From NCBI RefSeq assembly GCF_900465345.1, contig NZ_UEGO01000004.1, forward strand, positions 1 through 64,000: DNA of 64,000 bases, read 5' to 3'. A program made the position numbers and the translations under genes. The stretch is from Asaia bogorensis. Lineage in GTDB: Bacteria; Pseudomonadota; Alphaproteobacteria; Acetobacterales; Acetobacteraceae. This document shows, one piece after another, positions 9,605-19,556 of this stretch. Position 1 is the first letter of the stretch; each line of letters starts with the position of its first letter. The notes beneath the pieces were generated by a model. That model did not search any database and was not told where the DNA came from. It saw only the letters and a program-made list of their open reading frames with translations.

Positions 9605-11101
9605 ATGAGCAGTCTGATTCAGCATTACATCAACGGGTCCCGTACCGAGGGTCACGGCGCCCAGCGCGGGGAGGTTTTCAACCCAGCCACAGGCAAGGTG
9701 ACGGCGCAGCTCGCTCTGGGTGACACGCGCGACGTCGATGATGCCGTTGCTGCCGCCAAAGCCGCCTTTCCTGCATGGTCACAAACTACCCCTCTGGCCC
9801 GTGCCCGCGTGCTGTTCCGCTTTCGCGATCTGATCGAAAAGCATGCGCGCGATCTGGCGGCGGTCATCACCTCGGAGCATGGCAAGGTCCTGTCGGACGC
9901 GCTGGGCGAAGTGACGCGCGGCATGGAAGTGGTGGAATTCGCCACCGGCGCCCCTGAACTGCTCAAGGGTGAATTCACCGAGCAGGTAGGACGCGGCATT
10001 GATGCCTGGTCGATGCGCCAGCCACTCGGGGTCGTGGCAGGAATCACGCCCTTCAACTTTCCGGTCATGGTGCCGCTCTGGATGGCACCGATGGCGCTCG
10101 CCTGCGGTAACTGCTTCATTCTCAAGCCTTCCGAGCGCGACCCTTCCGCCTCGCTCGTTCTGGCCGATCTGCTGAAAGAGGCAGGTCTGCCTGATGGCGT
10201 GTTCCAGGTGGTGCATGGCGACAAGACCGTCGTGGATGCCCTGCTCAAGCACCCGGACGTGCAGGCGATCAGCTTTGTGGGCTCCACCCCCATCGCCCGC
10301 TACATCCACGAGACCGGCGTGGCCCATGGCAAGCGCGTTCAGGCTCTGGGCGGTGCCAAGAACCATGCCGTCATCATGCCCGATTGCGACCTCGACAAGA
10401 CCGTCGATGCCCTGATGGGCGCGGCCTATGGCTCGGCAGGTGAACGCTGCATGGCCATTTCCGTGGCCGTGGCTGTTGGCCCTGTGGCCGATGCGCTGGT
10501 CGACAAGCTGATCCCCAAGGTCAAGGCGCTGAAAATCGGCAATGGCACGGATGACGCGACCGAAATGGGCCCGCTGGTCACCAGAATCCATCGCGACAAG
10601 GTGGCTTCCTACGTCACGCTCGGGGCTGAGGAAGGTGCCAAGCTGCTGGTCGATGGCCGCGACTTCAAATCGACGCAGAACCCGGATGGCTTCTTCCTTG
10701 GCGGGTCGCTGTTCGATCATGTGACACCGGAGATGCGCCTCTATCGCGAGGAGATCTTTGGCCCCGTTCTGGCCGTCGTGCGCGTGCCCGATTTCGAGAC
10801 CGCGCTGAAGCTGGTCAACGATCATGAATTCGGCAATGGCACCGCCATCTTCACCCGTGATGGCGACAGTGCCCGTGCTTTCACCCATCGCGTGCAGGCT
10901 GGCATGGTCGGCGTGAACGTACCTATCCCGGTACCCATGGCGTTCCATTCCTTCGGCGGCTGGAAGGCATCGCTGTTTGGCGATCACCACATGCATGGCG
11001 CCGAGGGTGTGCGCTTCTTCACCAAGTACAAGGCTGTCACCTCGCGCTGGCCGACAGGCATCCGTCAGGGTGCAGATTTCGTCATGCCCACGCTTGGCTG
11101 A
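9605..11101 (+). CDS. mmsA: CoA-acylating methylmalonate-semialdehyde dehydrogenase
   Basis: Oxidises methylmalonate or malonate semialdehyde to propionyl-CoA or acetyl-CoA with NAD+ and CoA, in valine, inositol or beta-alanine breakdown. The 498 residues cover a full aldehyde dehydrogenase fold. Catalytic Cys is C282 in GERCMAIS, and the usual general-base Glu is Asn in [12 protein letters not shown], a mark of the CoA-acylating subgroup. [13 protein letters not shown] is also typical. The ATG at 9605 follows AGGAAGAGGAAG; a longer frame from 9509 is not supported. It stands alone with its own terminator, so the pathway it serves here is not shown by context. Confidence 0.92.
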   Translation: MSSLIQHYINGSRTEGHGAQRGEVFNPATGKVTAQLALGDTRDVDDAVAAAKAAFPAWSQTTPLARARVLFRFRDLIEKHARDLAAVITSEHGKVLSDALGEVTRGMEVVEFATGAPELLKGEFTEQVGRGIDAWSMRQPLGVVAGITPFNFPVMVPLWMAPMALACGNCFILKPSERDPSASLVLADLLKEAGLPDGVFQVVHGDKTVVDALLKHPDVQAISFVGSTPIARYIHETGVAHGKRVQALGGAKNHAVIMPDCDLDKTVDALMGAAYGSAGERCMAISVAVAVGPVADALVDKLIPKVKALKIGNGTDDATEMGPLVTRIHRDKVASYVTLGAEEGAKLLVDGRDFKSTQNPDGFFLGGSLFDHVTPEMRLYREEIFGPVLAVVRVPDFETALKLVNDHEFGNGTAIFTRDGDSARAFTHRVQAGMVGVNVPIPVPMAFHSFGGWKASLFGDHHMHGAEGVRFFTKYKAVTSRWPTGIRQGADFVMPTLG

Positions 11102-11157
11102 GCCGAACGCCTGAGAACAGCCTGAGGCAGTAAATCCTCAGGCCCTAAAACAGCCGC

Positions 11158-11196
11158 AAACGGGCGCGAGGGTGCACACCCCCGTGCCCGTTTTGC
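11158..11196 (+). terminator. Terminator after mmsA
   Basis: AAACGGGC and GCCCGTTTT flank an inner GGGTG/CACCC-like stem, forming a long hairpin with a short T run 57 bases after the mmsA stop. Confidence 0.65.
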
Positions 11197-11278
11197 GTTC
11201 CGGCGCTTTGCGCGAGCCGGAACTCGGGCTATGTCCCATGACAAGAACTGGAACACGCGCCAAACCGGAGGAATTCCC

Positions 11279-11542
11279 ATGAGCGACACCATGCCAGACC
11301 GTCTGAGCGCCACACCGGGCAGCCCGTTCTATGACGAGGCCCTGCTCGAAAAGGGAATCGGCATCCGCTTCAATGGCGAAGAACGTACCAATGTGCAGGA
11401 ATACTGCATCAGCGAAGGCTGGGTGCGTCTGGCTGTCGGCAAGACGCTCGACCGCAAGGGCAACCCGATGACCATCAAGGTTTCCGGCACGGTGGAAGCC
11501 TGGATCAAGGGCCCCGAAGCCGAGGAAGCCGGCAAGGAGTAA
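11279..11542 (+). CDS. DUF3297 family protein
   Basis: An 87-residue cytoplasmic protein. The sequence DRLSATPGSPFYDEALLEKG, then IGIRFNGEERTNVQEYC and SEGWVRLAVGKTLDRKGNP, matches the conserved proteobacterial DUF3297 family, whose function is unknown. The ATG at 11279 has a strong GGAGGAATT ribosome site; an upstream in-frame codon at 11231 does not. Its stop is four bases before the nucleoside hydrolase, so the two are one transcript. Confidence 0.88.
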   Translation: MSDTMPDRLSATPGSPFYDEALLEKGIGIRFNGEERTNVQEYCISEGWVRLAVGKTLDRKGNPMTIKVSGTVEAWIKGPEAEEAGKE

Positions 11543-11546
11543 ACCC

Positions 11547-12491
11547 ATGACGCCCACACGGATCATTATCGATACCGACCCCGGACAGGACGATGCCGTT
11601 GCCATACTGCTGGCGCTGGCCTCGCCCGAGGACATTACGGTCGAGGCGATCCTGACAGTGGGCGGCAATAGCGGCATTGCCAACACCACACGCAATGCCG
11701 CCGCCATTCTCGAACTGGCCGGCCGCGCCGATATTCCGCTGCATAGCGGATGCGACCTGCCCATGAAGCGCCCTCCCGTCCGGGCCGATCATGTACATGG
11801 CGAGAGCGGGCTGGATGGCGCAGACCTGCCTGCACCGACAAAACAGGCTGACTCACCCCACGCGGTGGATTTCCTGATCGAAACGCTGCGTCGCGAGCCG
11901 GAAGGCAGCCTGACCATCGTGACACTGGGCCCGATGACCAATCTGGCGACAGCGTTGCAGAAGGCTCCCGATATCGCGCCGCGCATCAACCGCGTCGTGT
12001 CCATGCTGGGCGCCTGTTTTGAAGGGGGGAACATCACCCCCAATGCCGAATTCAATGCCTATGTCGACCCGGAAGCCGCTGCCATTGTGCTGGGCTCTGG
12101 TGTGCCGGTGGTCATGCTGCCGCTCGATATCACCCATCAGGTGCTGACGACCCCTTCCCGACTTGGGCGCATCCGCGCCATCGGCAATGAGGCCGGGCGC
12201 TGTGTGGGCGGTATGCTCGGCTTTTCAGAGCGCTTCGATCTCGAAAAATATGGCTGGCCCGGCGCGCCGTTGCATGACCCCTGCACGATCATGTGGCTGC
12301 TGCGCCCCGATCTGTTTCAGGGCCGCCTCGTCAATGTCGAGGTCGAGACACAAAGCGCGCTCTCATCCGGTCAGACTGTTGTCGATTACTGGAGCGTGAC
12401 GGGACGCCCTGCCAATGCGCTGTATATGCGGGATGTGGATTCAGACGGATTTTATCAGGTGCTGACGGAGCGCCTGTCGCGTCTCCCCTGA
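11547..12491 (+). CDS. Inosine-uridine preferring nucleoside hydrolase family protein
   Basis: Cleaves the N-glycosidic bond of ribonucleosides to ribose and base. The 314 residues begin TRIIIDTDPGQDDAVAILLA, the family's calcium/ribose-binding DTDPGxDD motif (D11, D15, D16). VTLGPMTNLATAL and NAEFNAYVDPEAA are further conserved segments, and a C-terminal HDPCTI contains the expected His-Asp pair. Substrate preference cannot be read from sequence. Cotranscribed with the DUF3297 gene; a strong terminator follows. Confidence 0.92.
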   Translation: MTPTRIIIDTDPGQDDAVAILLALASPEDITVEAILTVGGNSGIANTTRNAAAILELAGRADIPLHSGCDLPMKRPPVRADHVHGESGLDGADLPAPTKQADSPHAVDFLIETLRREPEGSLTIVTLGPMTNLATALQKAPDIAPRINRVVSMLGACFEGGNITPNAEFNAYVDPEAAAIVLGSGVPVVMLPLDITHQVLTTPSRLGRIRAIGNEAGRCVGGMLGFSERFDLEKYGWPGAPLHDPCTIMWLLRPDLFQGRLVNVEVETQSALSSGQTVVDYWSVTGRPANALYMRDVDSDGFYQVLTERLSRLP

Positions 12492-12515
12492 ACAGACAGC
12501 CACTCTTTCCATCAG

Positions 12516-12550
12516 AAAACCCCGGAGCGCTTCTGCGCTCCGGGGTTTTT
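12516..12550. terminator. Bidirectional terminator
   Basis: AAAACCCCGGAGCGC, loop TTCT, GCGCTCCGGGGTTTTT: a perfect stem with A and T tracts, between the nucleoside hydrolase gene and the convergent TonB receptor. Confidence 0.9.
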
Positions 12551-12609
12551 CATGCGGATAACCAAGCCGTTTAGCGGCCCGGTATTGCGCTTTTCATACC
12601 CGGCGTCCC

Positions 12610-14883
12610 TTACCAGGCGAAACCGATCGTGCCCTGCGCATTGCGGCGCTCGCCGTAATAGCAGAATTCCTGCCCGTAAGACGCATAGGCCAGGCAGTTG
12701 GTCACGTAGTTCTTGTCGAAAAGATTGCGCACGCTGGCACCAACAGTCCAACCCTTGAGCGATTTCGAGACGTTCGCCAGATCGTAACGCAGCGAGGCAT
12801 CGAACAGCGCATATTGCGGCACTTTCACGCTGCCATAGCTGGCTTCACCGCCATAGGCCGAGGCGGAATAACGCATGCCTGCACCAAGACCGAGTGATTT
12901 GAAGCGGCCCTTGGGAATGGTGTAAAATCCAAAGAGCGACGCATTGCCCCGGCCAGACTGAATAAGCGGCTTGCCGGTGGAGTCATCATGCACACGCTGC
13001 ACGCTGACAGCCGCATCGACCGTCCAGTTATGCCAGTTATCGATATGGGCCTCGAATTCGAACCCATCGGAATGGACCAGACCATTCTGCACGCTGTAAA
13101 CCGTATTGGGCACCGAAACGAGCACATTGGTCTGCTCGATGTGAAACCCGGCGGCGGTCAGCAGGATGGGGGTACCAGGGAGCTGATATTTCAGACCGCC
13201 CTCAAGCTGCTTGCCAATGCTTGGGCTGGCCTGACCCTGCGTCTTGCCACCGTCATTGGAAACCACGCCAGTCTGGGGCTGGAACGAGGTGGCGTAGCTG
13301 ATATAGGGCGCAAGGCCGAACTTGAAATGATAAAGGCCGCCTGCACGCCACGTAATCTGGCTTGGGCCCTGCTTGGAATTCGACGCCGAGTAATACTCGA
13401 TCTGGCGTGAGCGAAACCAGTCATTACGGATGCTCCCCGTCAGCACCAGACCGCCCCAATGAATTTCATCCTGACCGTAAACGCCGATCTGGTGTGAGTT
13501 CACCTTGTAGCGCGCATAGGTTTCGAGCGGGTCGATGCCCATATCGTAATTCGGGGCGAAGACATTCAGATCCGGGGCCGCACTCTGCCCCGCCGTTTCA
13601 TTGGCCCATTGTTGCTGATAGTCGAAACCCGCCATGATCATGTGCGTGAGCGGCCCCGTGCGCAGCTTGCCATGCACATTGCTGTCAAACGCCAGATTGC
13701 GCGTGTGCTCGGTGGTGCCGAACCCATAGCGCGGCAGCATCCCGTCGGCGTCCCAGTATCCGGCGTTATAGACGCTGCGATATTGCGTCTTGATGTCGTC
13801 ATAGCGGCCGCGCGTCGAGAAATTCCAGTCGCTGTTGAATCGGTGATTATAGATGTACGTAATGCCGCCATGCTTGCGGTTGAATTTCTCGAAGCGTGCA
13901 TCGCCATCATAGAAATTGCGGGGCAGATAGCCGCCAAAAGGCGCGGGCTTGAGCGAGCCCTGAAGCGGCACACCGCCATAGGTGCCGGCCTCGGGATCGT
14001 ACTGGTAATTGCCAAGCAGGGTGAAGGTGTCCGGGCCGTTACCGCCAAAGGTGACCGAAGGGCTGATCGAGAAGCGGCGGCTGCCAGTGCGTGACAGCTG
14101 GGTGTGCTGACCATTGACCGTGCCGTACAGGCGGTAACGGATGGATCCATCCTTGGTGGCAAAGCCACCCATATCGGCGTCGACACGATACAGATCGAAC
14201 ATGCCGCCCGTGGCGTTGACCGAACCGTAAGAGGCGCGATCGGTTGGCAGTTTGCTGGACAGGGCGACGAGACCACCGGGGCTGGACTGGCCGTAAAGCG
14301 CCGAAGCCGGGCCTTTCAGGATTTCCAGGCGCTCAAGACGCGACGTGTCGATCTGCGCAATCGCATAGCCGGTTGGGCTGTCCTGCAAGCGCAGCCCGTC
14401 GAGAAATTCGGGAATGGTGAAACCACGCAGCTGAAACAGGTCATAACGCGTACCGACACCACCACGCAGATCGGGCGTGATGCCTGCGGCATAACGTACG
14501 GCCTGGTTAAGCGTCAGCACGCCACGAATGTCCATTTCATTACGGGTGACCACCGTTACGGATTGGGCCGTCTCGATGAGCGGTGTGCTCGATTTGGTCG
14601 CTGATGAAGCGATGGTTGCGCCTTTCTGACCACGCACCACAAGCTCCTCAGCCTTCGGGTGAGAGGCAGCCGGGGCCGCATGGGCAGACGACATAGCCTG
14701 TGACCCCGCGGGGCCTGAAACTGCCGCGTTCTGAACTACCCCGGACGAGGCACTACGCGCCCTGACCGTTCCAGCCCCGCTTTTGCTGGAGGATTGCTGT
14801 GTTTGTGCATGGGCGCTGCCCGACATCAGCGCCATGAGGGAAACACACATTGCCAGACCCGAGCGGGTAAATTCAGCGCGCAT
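12610..14883 (-). CDS. TonB-dependent siderophore receptor
   Basis: Outer-membrane gated channel importing ferric siderophores with energy from TonB. The 757 residues start with a signal peptide ending SGSAHA (about residue 26), then a Ser/Ala-rich linker and a TonB-box-like EELVVRGQ. A plug domain follows with VTVVTRNEMDIRG and LEILKGPASALYGQSSPGG, as in FhuA/FpvA-like receptors, then a beta-barrel ending in aromatic GTIGFAW as expected for BAM insertion. A Fur-like inverted repeat lies about 40 bases upstream. The ligand is unknown. Confidence 0.93.
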   Translation of the reverse strand: MRAEFTRSGLAMCVSLMALMSGSAHAQTQQSSSKSGAGTVRARSASSGVVQNAAVSGPAGSQAMSSAHAAPAASHPKAEELVVRGQKGATIASSATKSSTPLIETAQSVTVVTRNEMDIRGVLTLNQAVRYAAGITPDLRGGVGTRYDLFQLRGFTIPEFLDGLRLQDSPTGYAIAQIDTSRLERLEILKGPASALYGQSSPGGLVALSSKLPTDRASYGSVNATGGMFDLYRVDADMGGFATKDGSIRYRLYGTVNGQHTQLSRTGSRRFSISPSVTFGGNGPDTFTLLGNYQYDPEAGTYGGVPLQGSLKPAPFGGYLPRNFYDGDARFEKFNRKHGGITYIYNHRFNSDWNFSTRGRYDDIKTQYRSVYNAGYWDADGMLPRYGFGTTEHTRNLAFDSNVHGKLRTGPLTHMIMAGFDYQQQWANETAGQSAAPDLNVFAPNYDMGIDPLETYARYKVNSHQIGVYGQDEIHWGGLVLTGSIRNDWFRSRQIEYYSASNSKQGPSQITWRAGGLYHFKFGLAPYISYATSFQPQTGVVSNDGGKTQGQASPSIGKQLEGGLKYQLPGTPILLTAAGFHIEQTNVLVSVPNTVYSVQNGLVHSDGFEFEAHIDNWHNWTVDAAVSVQRVHDDSTGKPLIQSGRGNASLFGFYTIPKGRFKSLGLGAGMRYSASAYGGEASYGSVKVPQYALFDASLRYDLANVSKSLKGWTVGASVRNLFDKNYVTNCLAYASYGQEFCYYGERRNAQGTIGFAW

Positions 14884-14924
14884 AAAATGTCCTGCCGTGA
14901 GAAAACGGCAGAGAGATAGCGATA

Positions 14925-14941
14925 TTGCGAGTCATTCGCAA
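14925..14941. promoter_or_regulatory. Fur-like box upstream of the TonB receptor
   Basis: TTGCGA-GTCAT-TCGCAA is a perfect 6-bp inverted repeat with a 5-bp spacer in the short leader of the receptor gene, resembling alphaproteobacterial iron-regulator sites. It would make receptor expression iron-repressed. Confidence 0.55.
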
Positions 14942-15031
14942 AGAAAGTTTGGGGAAAGTTAATTTTCCCTGCCCACTATGTGGCTTAAATATCACCCTCG
15001 CGTGATCGAGCCCATGTCTGCCGGTGGCAGC

Positions 15032-15694
15032 CTATTCGACTTGCAGGATGTCTTTCACCTTGCCAGCCAGGACTTCGCCGAGCGTGCGGTTATTGTCAGG
15101 CGTAAAGTGAACGCCATCGCTGCCATCGGTGGTGATATGCTGGGCGGCGTCGAGAAACGCGGCGCCCCTTGCTCCCGCAAGCGCTTCATACTGGGTGGCG
15201 AGCGCCGCGATTTTGGGTACAGCCCCGTCGAACTGCGCCCTGAGCCAGGGGCCGGGTATGTCACCCGGCAAGGGCGGTGCGACTACAAGCAGTGCGGGCG
15301 CCTTGTAGCCGGTGCCGACGCCCCCCGTGCTGGCAGCCACCTGTCCGACCAGCCTGGCCATACCCTGCGCAATGTCATGGGCAGTTCGCCTGTAGGCGTT
15401 CTTGGCGTCATTTGTACCAAGCATGATGATGACAAGATCGAGCGGCATATGGCTGGCCAAGGCAGCGGGCAGATAGGCCGATCCGTCCAGACGTGGATCG
15501 TTGGCGTCGAGTGCCGTCGTGGTCCGGGCGCTCAGCCCCTCCTCGATCACATGAAATCCGTCGCCCAGAGCCTTCGCCATGACACCGGTCCAGCGCTCAT
15601 CACGCTCATATCGCGTGGTTGGCGTTCCTTCCGGCACAGGCTTCCAGCCCCAGGTCAGTGAATCGCCAAAGCAGAGTATATGTCTGATGGTCAT
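15032..15694 (-). CDS. MsAcT-like SGNH hydrolase / acyltransferase
   Basis: A 220-residue GDSL/SGNH protein that I recognise as close to the Mycobacterium smegmatis acyltransferase MsAcT. Shared segments are ILCFGDSLTWGW, RWTGV, IEEGLSARTT, LPLDLVIIMLGTND-like MPLDLVIIMLGTND, and DGVHFTPDNN. The predicted triad is S12, D193, H196, one residue offset from MsAcT, with N95 in the oxyanion hole. Relatives hydrolyse aryl esters and can transfer acyl groups in water. It has no signal peptide, so it is cytoplasmic. The ATG at 15694 follows GGAGG by six bases; an upstream start at 15724 is not supported. Confidence 0.88.
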   Translation of the reverse strand: MTIRHILCFGDSLTWGWKPVPEGTPTTRYERDERWTGVMAKALGDGFHVIEEGLSARTTTALDANDPRLDGSAYLPAALASHMPLDLVIIMLGTNDAKNAYRRTAHDIAQGMARLVGQVAASTGGVGTGYKAPALLVVAPPLPGDIPGPWLRAQFDGAVPKIAALATQYEALAGARGAAFLDAAQHITTDGSDGVHFTPDNNRTLGEVLAGKVKDILQVE

Positions 15695-16158
15695 GTCATG
15701 CCTCCAATCCGCTCGTTCAGGCATCGTCCACCATGCGCGTCGCTTCCGGGTTTTGCAAAAAGGGCCTCAACCCATCACCTGGAAAGGGGATCAGCGATCG
15801 GGACCGAACCGGCGCACGGGCATAAAAGCCACATGAACTCCCTGGCGTCGTTTCGATAACAATTTGATAAAAATCAGCCCTACGGTAACGGCTAGCGTCG
15901 GAGCTCATGACACGATCTGACGAGCGCTCGATCCATCTACAATCCTGCCGTGACACGCTGTTACTGATTATGGGGGGCCACGACCTCAAATCCGGTCTCC
16001 ATGAAATAATAAACCGTTATGAGGGGCCATTATCGAACTGTCATCTGAAAAGCACAGTGTCGAACTAATTATGTTGCCTTCTTGATACAATTATCAAAGC
16101 AAAATAAATTCTTTTAGCTGACTGAATTGCCCTCAGGGGCTTCTGATAGGGATGGGTT
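15695..16158. other. Intergenic region between divergent genes
   Basis: No gene is supported. A GC-rich patch at about 15745-15820 contains imperfect GGG/CCC palindromes like those elsewhere in the window. The part from 15990 to 16120 is AT-rich and presumably holds the porin promoter. Confidence 0.5.
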
Positions 16159-17427
16159 ATGGACCTGATTCGCCATATAACGAGCCGTTTCTGTAAAACC
16201 ATTTCTGCAGGCGCCCTGATTTCAGGCGCACTAACCGCCCTCTCCGGCACAGCCCTTGCCGATATTCCTCTGTTCAAGACGGCCACCAACCCGTGGCTGC
16301 AGGGGGTCAATCTGTCCGGTCTGATCGAGGGTGGCATCATGGCAAACCCTGCCCGACCGGATAACGGCATCAATTTCGGTAACTTTCTTGGTGACCATGC
16401 CAATCAGGCCCAGCTGAACCAGATCAGCCTCACCCTATCCAAGGCAATCGATCCGACGAAATCCGAATATCAGATCGGCTTCATGCTCGAAGCGCTCTAT
16501 GGATCGGATGCGCGCTACTATCACCTGCTTGGCCTGTCGAACAAAATGACAAGCGACCGCTACCAGCTCCTTCCGGCGCAGGCCCATGTGGATGTGCACG
16601 CCCCGATCTTGTCGAAGGGTGGCATCGACATGCAGGCCGGCATCCTGCCAGCCCCCATGGGTGTCGAAGTGCTGGATCCGACACTGCGTCCTTTTTATTC
16701 TCTGGCCTATACGTCTCAGTATTCCGTACCCTTCGAGCATCTCGGCGCCATGTTCCACTGGCATGTCACCCCGATGTTTGATTTCAATTTCGGGGTCGAT
16801 ACCGGCAATCAGACGACGTGGGGCCGCAACGACAACAACAATGCAGCCGCCGGCTATTTCGGCTTCAACCTCATTGGCCTGGCTCATGGAAAACTGAACA
16901 TCAACGAATTGTCGCGTGTCGGCCCGGAAAATGCCGTTGCGGCACTTGGTCCCCGTGCCAATACGGCGCAGCGCTGGTGGAACGACATTGCCGCATTCTA
17001 CACGGTCAATGACAAGCTCAGCCTCACAGGAGAGTTCAACTTCCTGCACGATGACGGTCTGCGTGCCGAAACCTGGAGCGTCGTCACCTTCGCTGCCTAC
17101 AAGATCACACCGAGCCTGACCTTCAACTACCGCGGTGAACTCTATCGCGATAACAGCGGTCTGTTCGTCGTCAACTTCCTGACCAATCAGGCCTATATGA
17201 ACGCCTTTCTAGGCGGCTACGCGCCCGCCGAGACGGCCCCTGCCACCACTTATGGTGCCCTGACACTCGGCGTGACCTACCGTCCTGACCTCGGGCACGG
17301 CATACGCGTCTTTGCCCTGCGCCCCGAGATCCGCTTTGATCGCTCGCTCAACGGCACGTCACCGTTCAACGATGGTCGCAACACCGGCATGTTCACTTTT
17401 GGTGGCGATGCGATGATCGGTTTCTGA
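16159..17427 (+). CDS. Outer-membrane beta-barrel porin (BBP2-like)
   Basis: A 422-residue outer-membrane protein. The N-terminus has a long signal peptide ending near GTALA-DIPLF (about residue 34). The rest alternates polar and hydrophobic strands, with many aromatic residues at strand ends, and the C-terminus is DAMIGF, a terminal Phe typical of barrels. NLSGLIEGGIMAN, LGAMFHWHVTPMFDFNFGVD and the AGILPAPMGVEVLDP loop resemble the putative beta-barrel porin-2 family. The solute is not predictable. It is a single-gene unit followed by a terminator. Confidence 0.82.
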   Translation: MDLIRHITSRFCKTISAGALISGALTALSGTALADIPLFKTATNPWLQGVNLSGLIEGGIMANPARPDNGINFGNFLGDHANQAQLNQISLTLSKAIDPTKSEYQIGFMLEALYGSDARYYHLLGLSNKMTSDRYQLLPAQAHVDVHAPILSKGGIDMQAGILPAPMGVEVLDPTLRPFYSLAYTSQYSVPFEHLGAMFHWHVTPMFDFNFGVDTGNQTTWGRNDNNNAAAGYFGFNLIGLAHGKLNINELSRVGPENAVAALGPRANTAQRWWNDIAAFYTVNDKLSLTGEFNFLHDDGLRAETWSVVTFAAYKITPSLTFNYRGELYRDNSGLFVVNFLTNQAYMNAFLGGYAPAETAPATTYGALTLGVTYRPDLGHGIRVFALRPEIRFDRSLNGTSPFNDGRNTGMFTFGGDAMIGF

Positions 17428-17451
17428 CACCGCATAACGAAACGCGCAAAG

Positions 17452-17487
17452 AAAAGGGCGTCCGGCATGGCCGAGCGCCCCTTTTTT
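17452..17487. terminator. Terminator between porin and threonine aldolase genes
   Basis: AAAAGGGCG and GCGCCCCTTTTTT flank a second small GGC/GCC stem; the structure lies between convergent genes and can serve both. Confidence 0.65.
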
Positions 17488-17508
17488 ATGCTCGGTTATA
17501 AAACCGGA

Positions 17509-18555
17509 TCAGAGCGCTTCGAGCAGGTGATCCACATCCCGCGCTTCGGTCGCCCAGCAGGTCACGAGGCGTATCAATACCCCGTCGATACCCGGCGGCG
17601 TTGTCCAGCGATAGAACACGAAACCCCGAGCCTCCAGCGCTGCCACACTCCGTTCGGGCAGCACGACAAACACCTCATTGCTCTGCACCTCGAAAGGCAG
17701 GGACGCCGCAGGATGGCGGCGCAAGCCATGAGCGAGGCGCTGGGCCATGGTATTGGCGTGCAGGGCATGGCGCAGCCACAGGTCATTTTCCACCAGCGCC
17801 GCAAGCTGTGCGCTCAGATAACGCTGCTTCGACCAGAGATGCCCGCCACGCTTGATACGCCGGGCAAAATTTTTCGCCAGATCTTCCCTGAAGATCAGCA
17901 CGGCCTCTGACGCCATGCCTCCATTCTTCGTGCCGCCGAAGCTCACCATGTCGAACCCGGCCTTCCAGGTCATTTCGGCAGGTGTGCAATTGAGTGCGGC
18001 AATGGCATTGCCCAGACGAGCGCCGTCCAGATGCGTGGCAAGATCAGACTCTCTGGCGCGTGACGTCAGGGCTGCAAGGTGATCGAGAGAATAGACCGTG
18101 CCCCATTCCGTGCTCTGTGTCAGCGAAAGCGTCTGGATCGGGCTTGTATGGACCCCGCCCCCGGCATTGGTCACCAGGGCCCGGTCAAGGGCGGCTGGAT
18201 CCATGCGCCCGTCAGGCGAAGGCAGAGGCATCAGCCTTGCCCCATGCATGAAGAACTCTGGCGCCCCGCCCTCATCATTGGCGATATGAGCGCTCTGGTC
18301 GCAGATCACGGCACCAAAAGGCGCGGTGGACGCGGAAAGCGCAAGGCTGTTGGCGGCCGTACCCGTGGCCACGGGAAAGACCCAGACCGGATGATCGAAA
18401 GCCTCGCGCATGAGTGCGGTCAGTCTTTCAGTCTCGGAATCCTCGCCATAAGACGGCGCTGCCCCCTCATTGACACGTATGAGAGCATTCATCACCTCGG
18501 GGCAGACTGGCGCGATGTTGTCACTTGCGAAGTTCTTGCGTATTTCCTCGGTCAC
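17509..18555 (-). CDS. ltaE: Low-specificity L-threonine aldolase family protein
   Basis: PLP enzyme cleaving threonine/allo-threonine to glycine and acetaldehyde. The 348 residues carry the fold I hallmark SFGGTKNGGM with the PLP lysine, plus FASDNIAPVCPEVM at the start and HLDGARLGNA, as in the beta-eliminating lyase/aldolase family. The start is GTG at 18555, preceded by AGGAA at five bases. It is divergent from folD with a 77-base gap; glycine production next to folD and a MetF-like gene suggests a one-carbon neighbourhood. Stereospecificity is not determined. Confidence 0.88.
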   Translation of the reverse strand: MTEEIRKNFASDNIAPVCPEVMNALIRVNEGAAPSYGEDSETERLTALMREAFDHPVWVFPVATGTAANSLALSASTAPFGAVICDQSAHIANDEGGAPEFFMHGARLMPLPSPDGRMDPAALDRALVTNAGGGVHTSPIQTLSLTQSTEWGTVYSLDHLAALTSRARESDLATHLDGARLGNAIAALNCTPAEMTWKAGFDMVSFGGTKNGGMASEAVLIFREDLAKNFARRIKRGGHLWSKQRYLSAQLAALVENDLWLRHALHANTMAQRLAHGLRRHPAASLPFEVQSNEVFVVLPERSVAALEARGFVFYRWTTPPGIDGVLIRLVTCWATEARDVDHLLEAL

Positions 18556-18632
18556 GTCCGTTCCTCACTCGTCTCTGAGGCCATCGTCCGGGTGCTGCCC
18601 GTGCCGATCGCCCTGCTACAGGAATTGCAGCC

Positions 18633-19556
18633 ATGAAACACGATCCGGCGCTTTCAGAAAAGCTCATCGACGGCAAGGCCATCGCGCGCCGCCTGACGGA
18701 TCGCGTCAAGGCCGAGGCCGAGACCCTGCGCGAGCGCACCGGCAAGATTCCGGGTCTGGCTGTCGTGCTGGTTGGCGATGACCCGGCGAGCGAGGTCTAT
18801 GTCCGTAACAAGGCTATCCAGACCCATCGCGCCGGTATGCGCTCATTCATGCACATGCTGCCCGAGACCACGTCGCAGGACGAGTTGCTGGAACTGATTG
18901 CCCGCCTCAACGCCGATCCCCAGATCCATGGTATTCTCGTCCAGCTTCCCCTGCCGAAGCAGATCGACCCGATTCTGGTGACCAATGCCATTGCCCCGCA
19001 CAAGGATGTGGATGGTCTGGGCGAGGTCAATGCCGGCAGGTTGAGCCTGGGTATTGATGGGCTGGTGCCCTGCACGCCTCTGGGTTGTCTCATCCTGCTC
19101 AAGGAAACGCTGCCCGCGCTGCGCGGGCTTCATGCCGTTATCATCGGGGCGTCCAATCTGGTGGGTAAACCCATGGCGCAGCTGCTTCTCAAGGAAGGCT
19201 GCACAGTATCGGTCGGTCATATCGACACAAAAGATGCGAGGGCACTGGCCCGCGAGGGGGATATTCTTGTAGTCGCAACAGGCAAGAACGGGCTGGTGCG
19301 CGGCGACTGGATCAAGCCCGGCGCGACAGTCATCGACGTTGGCATTACGCGCATCGCCCTGCCGGACGGCAAGACGCGTCTGGTGGGTGATGTCGCCTTT
19401 GATGAGGCCGCGCCGATCGCTGGCCATATCACACCGGTGCCCGGTGGCGTTGGCCCCATGACCATTGCCTGCCTGCTGCACAACACCCTGCAGGCAGCGC
19501 GCCAGATTCTGGAAAATGGACAGGACGGCACGGGTCGGAGCGAACAGACTCCATGA
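18633..19556 (+). CDS. folD: Methylenetetrahydrofolate dehydrogenase / cyclohydrolase
   Basis: Bifunctional enzyme interconverting 5,10-methylene-THF and 10-formyl-THF. The 307 residues show the substrate lysine in [13 protein letters not shown], the LPLPKQID segment, [15 protein letters not shown], the NADP-binding [14 protein letters not shown] and the [15 protein letters not shown] signature near the end. AGGAA lies eight bases before the ATG. The stop overlaps the next gene as ATGA. Confidence 0.96.
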   Translation: MKHDPALSEKLIDGKAIARRLTDRVKAEAETLRERTGKIPGLAVVLVGDDPASEVYVRNKAIQTHRAGMRSFMHMLPETTSQDELLELIARLNADPQIHGILVQLPLPKQIDPILVTNAIAPHKDVDGLGEVNAGRLSLGIDGLVPCTPLGCLILLKETLPALRGLHAVIIGASNLVGKPMAQLLLKEGCTVSVGHIDTKDARALAREGDILVVATGKNGLVRGDWIKPGATVIDVGITRIALPDGKTRLVGDVAFDEAAPIAGHITPVPGGVGPMTIACLLHNTLQAARQILENGQDGTGRSEQTP

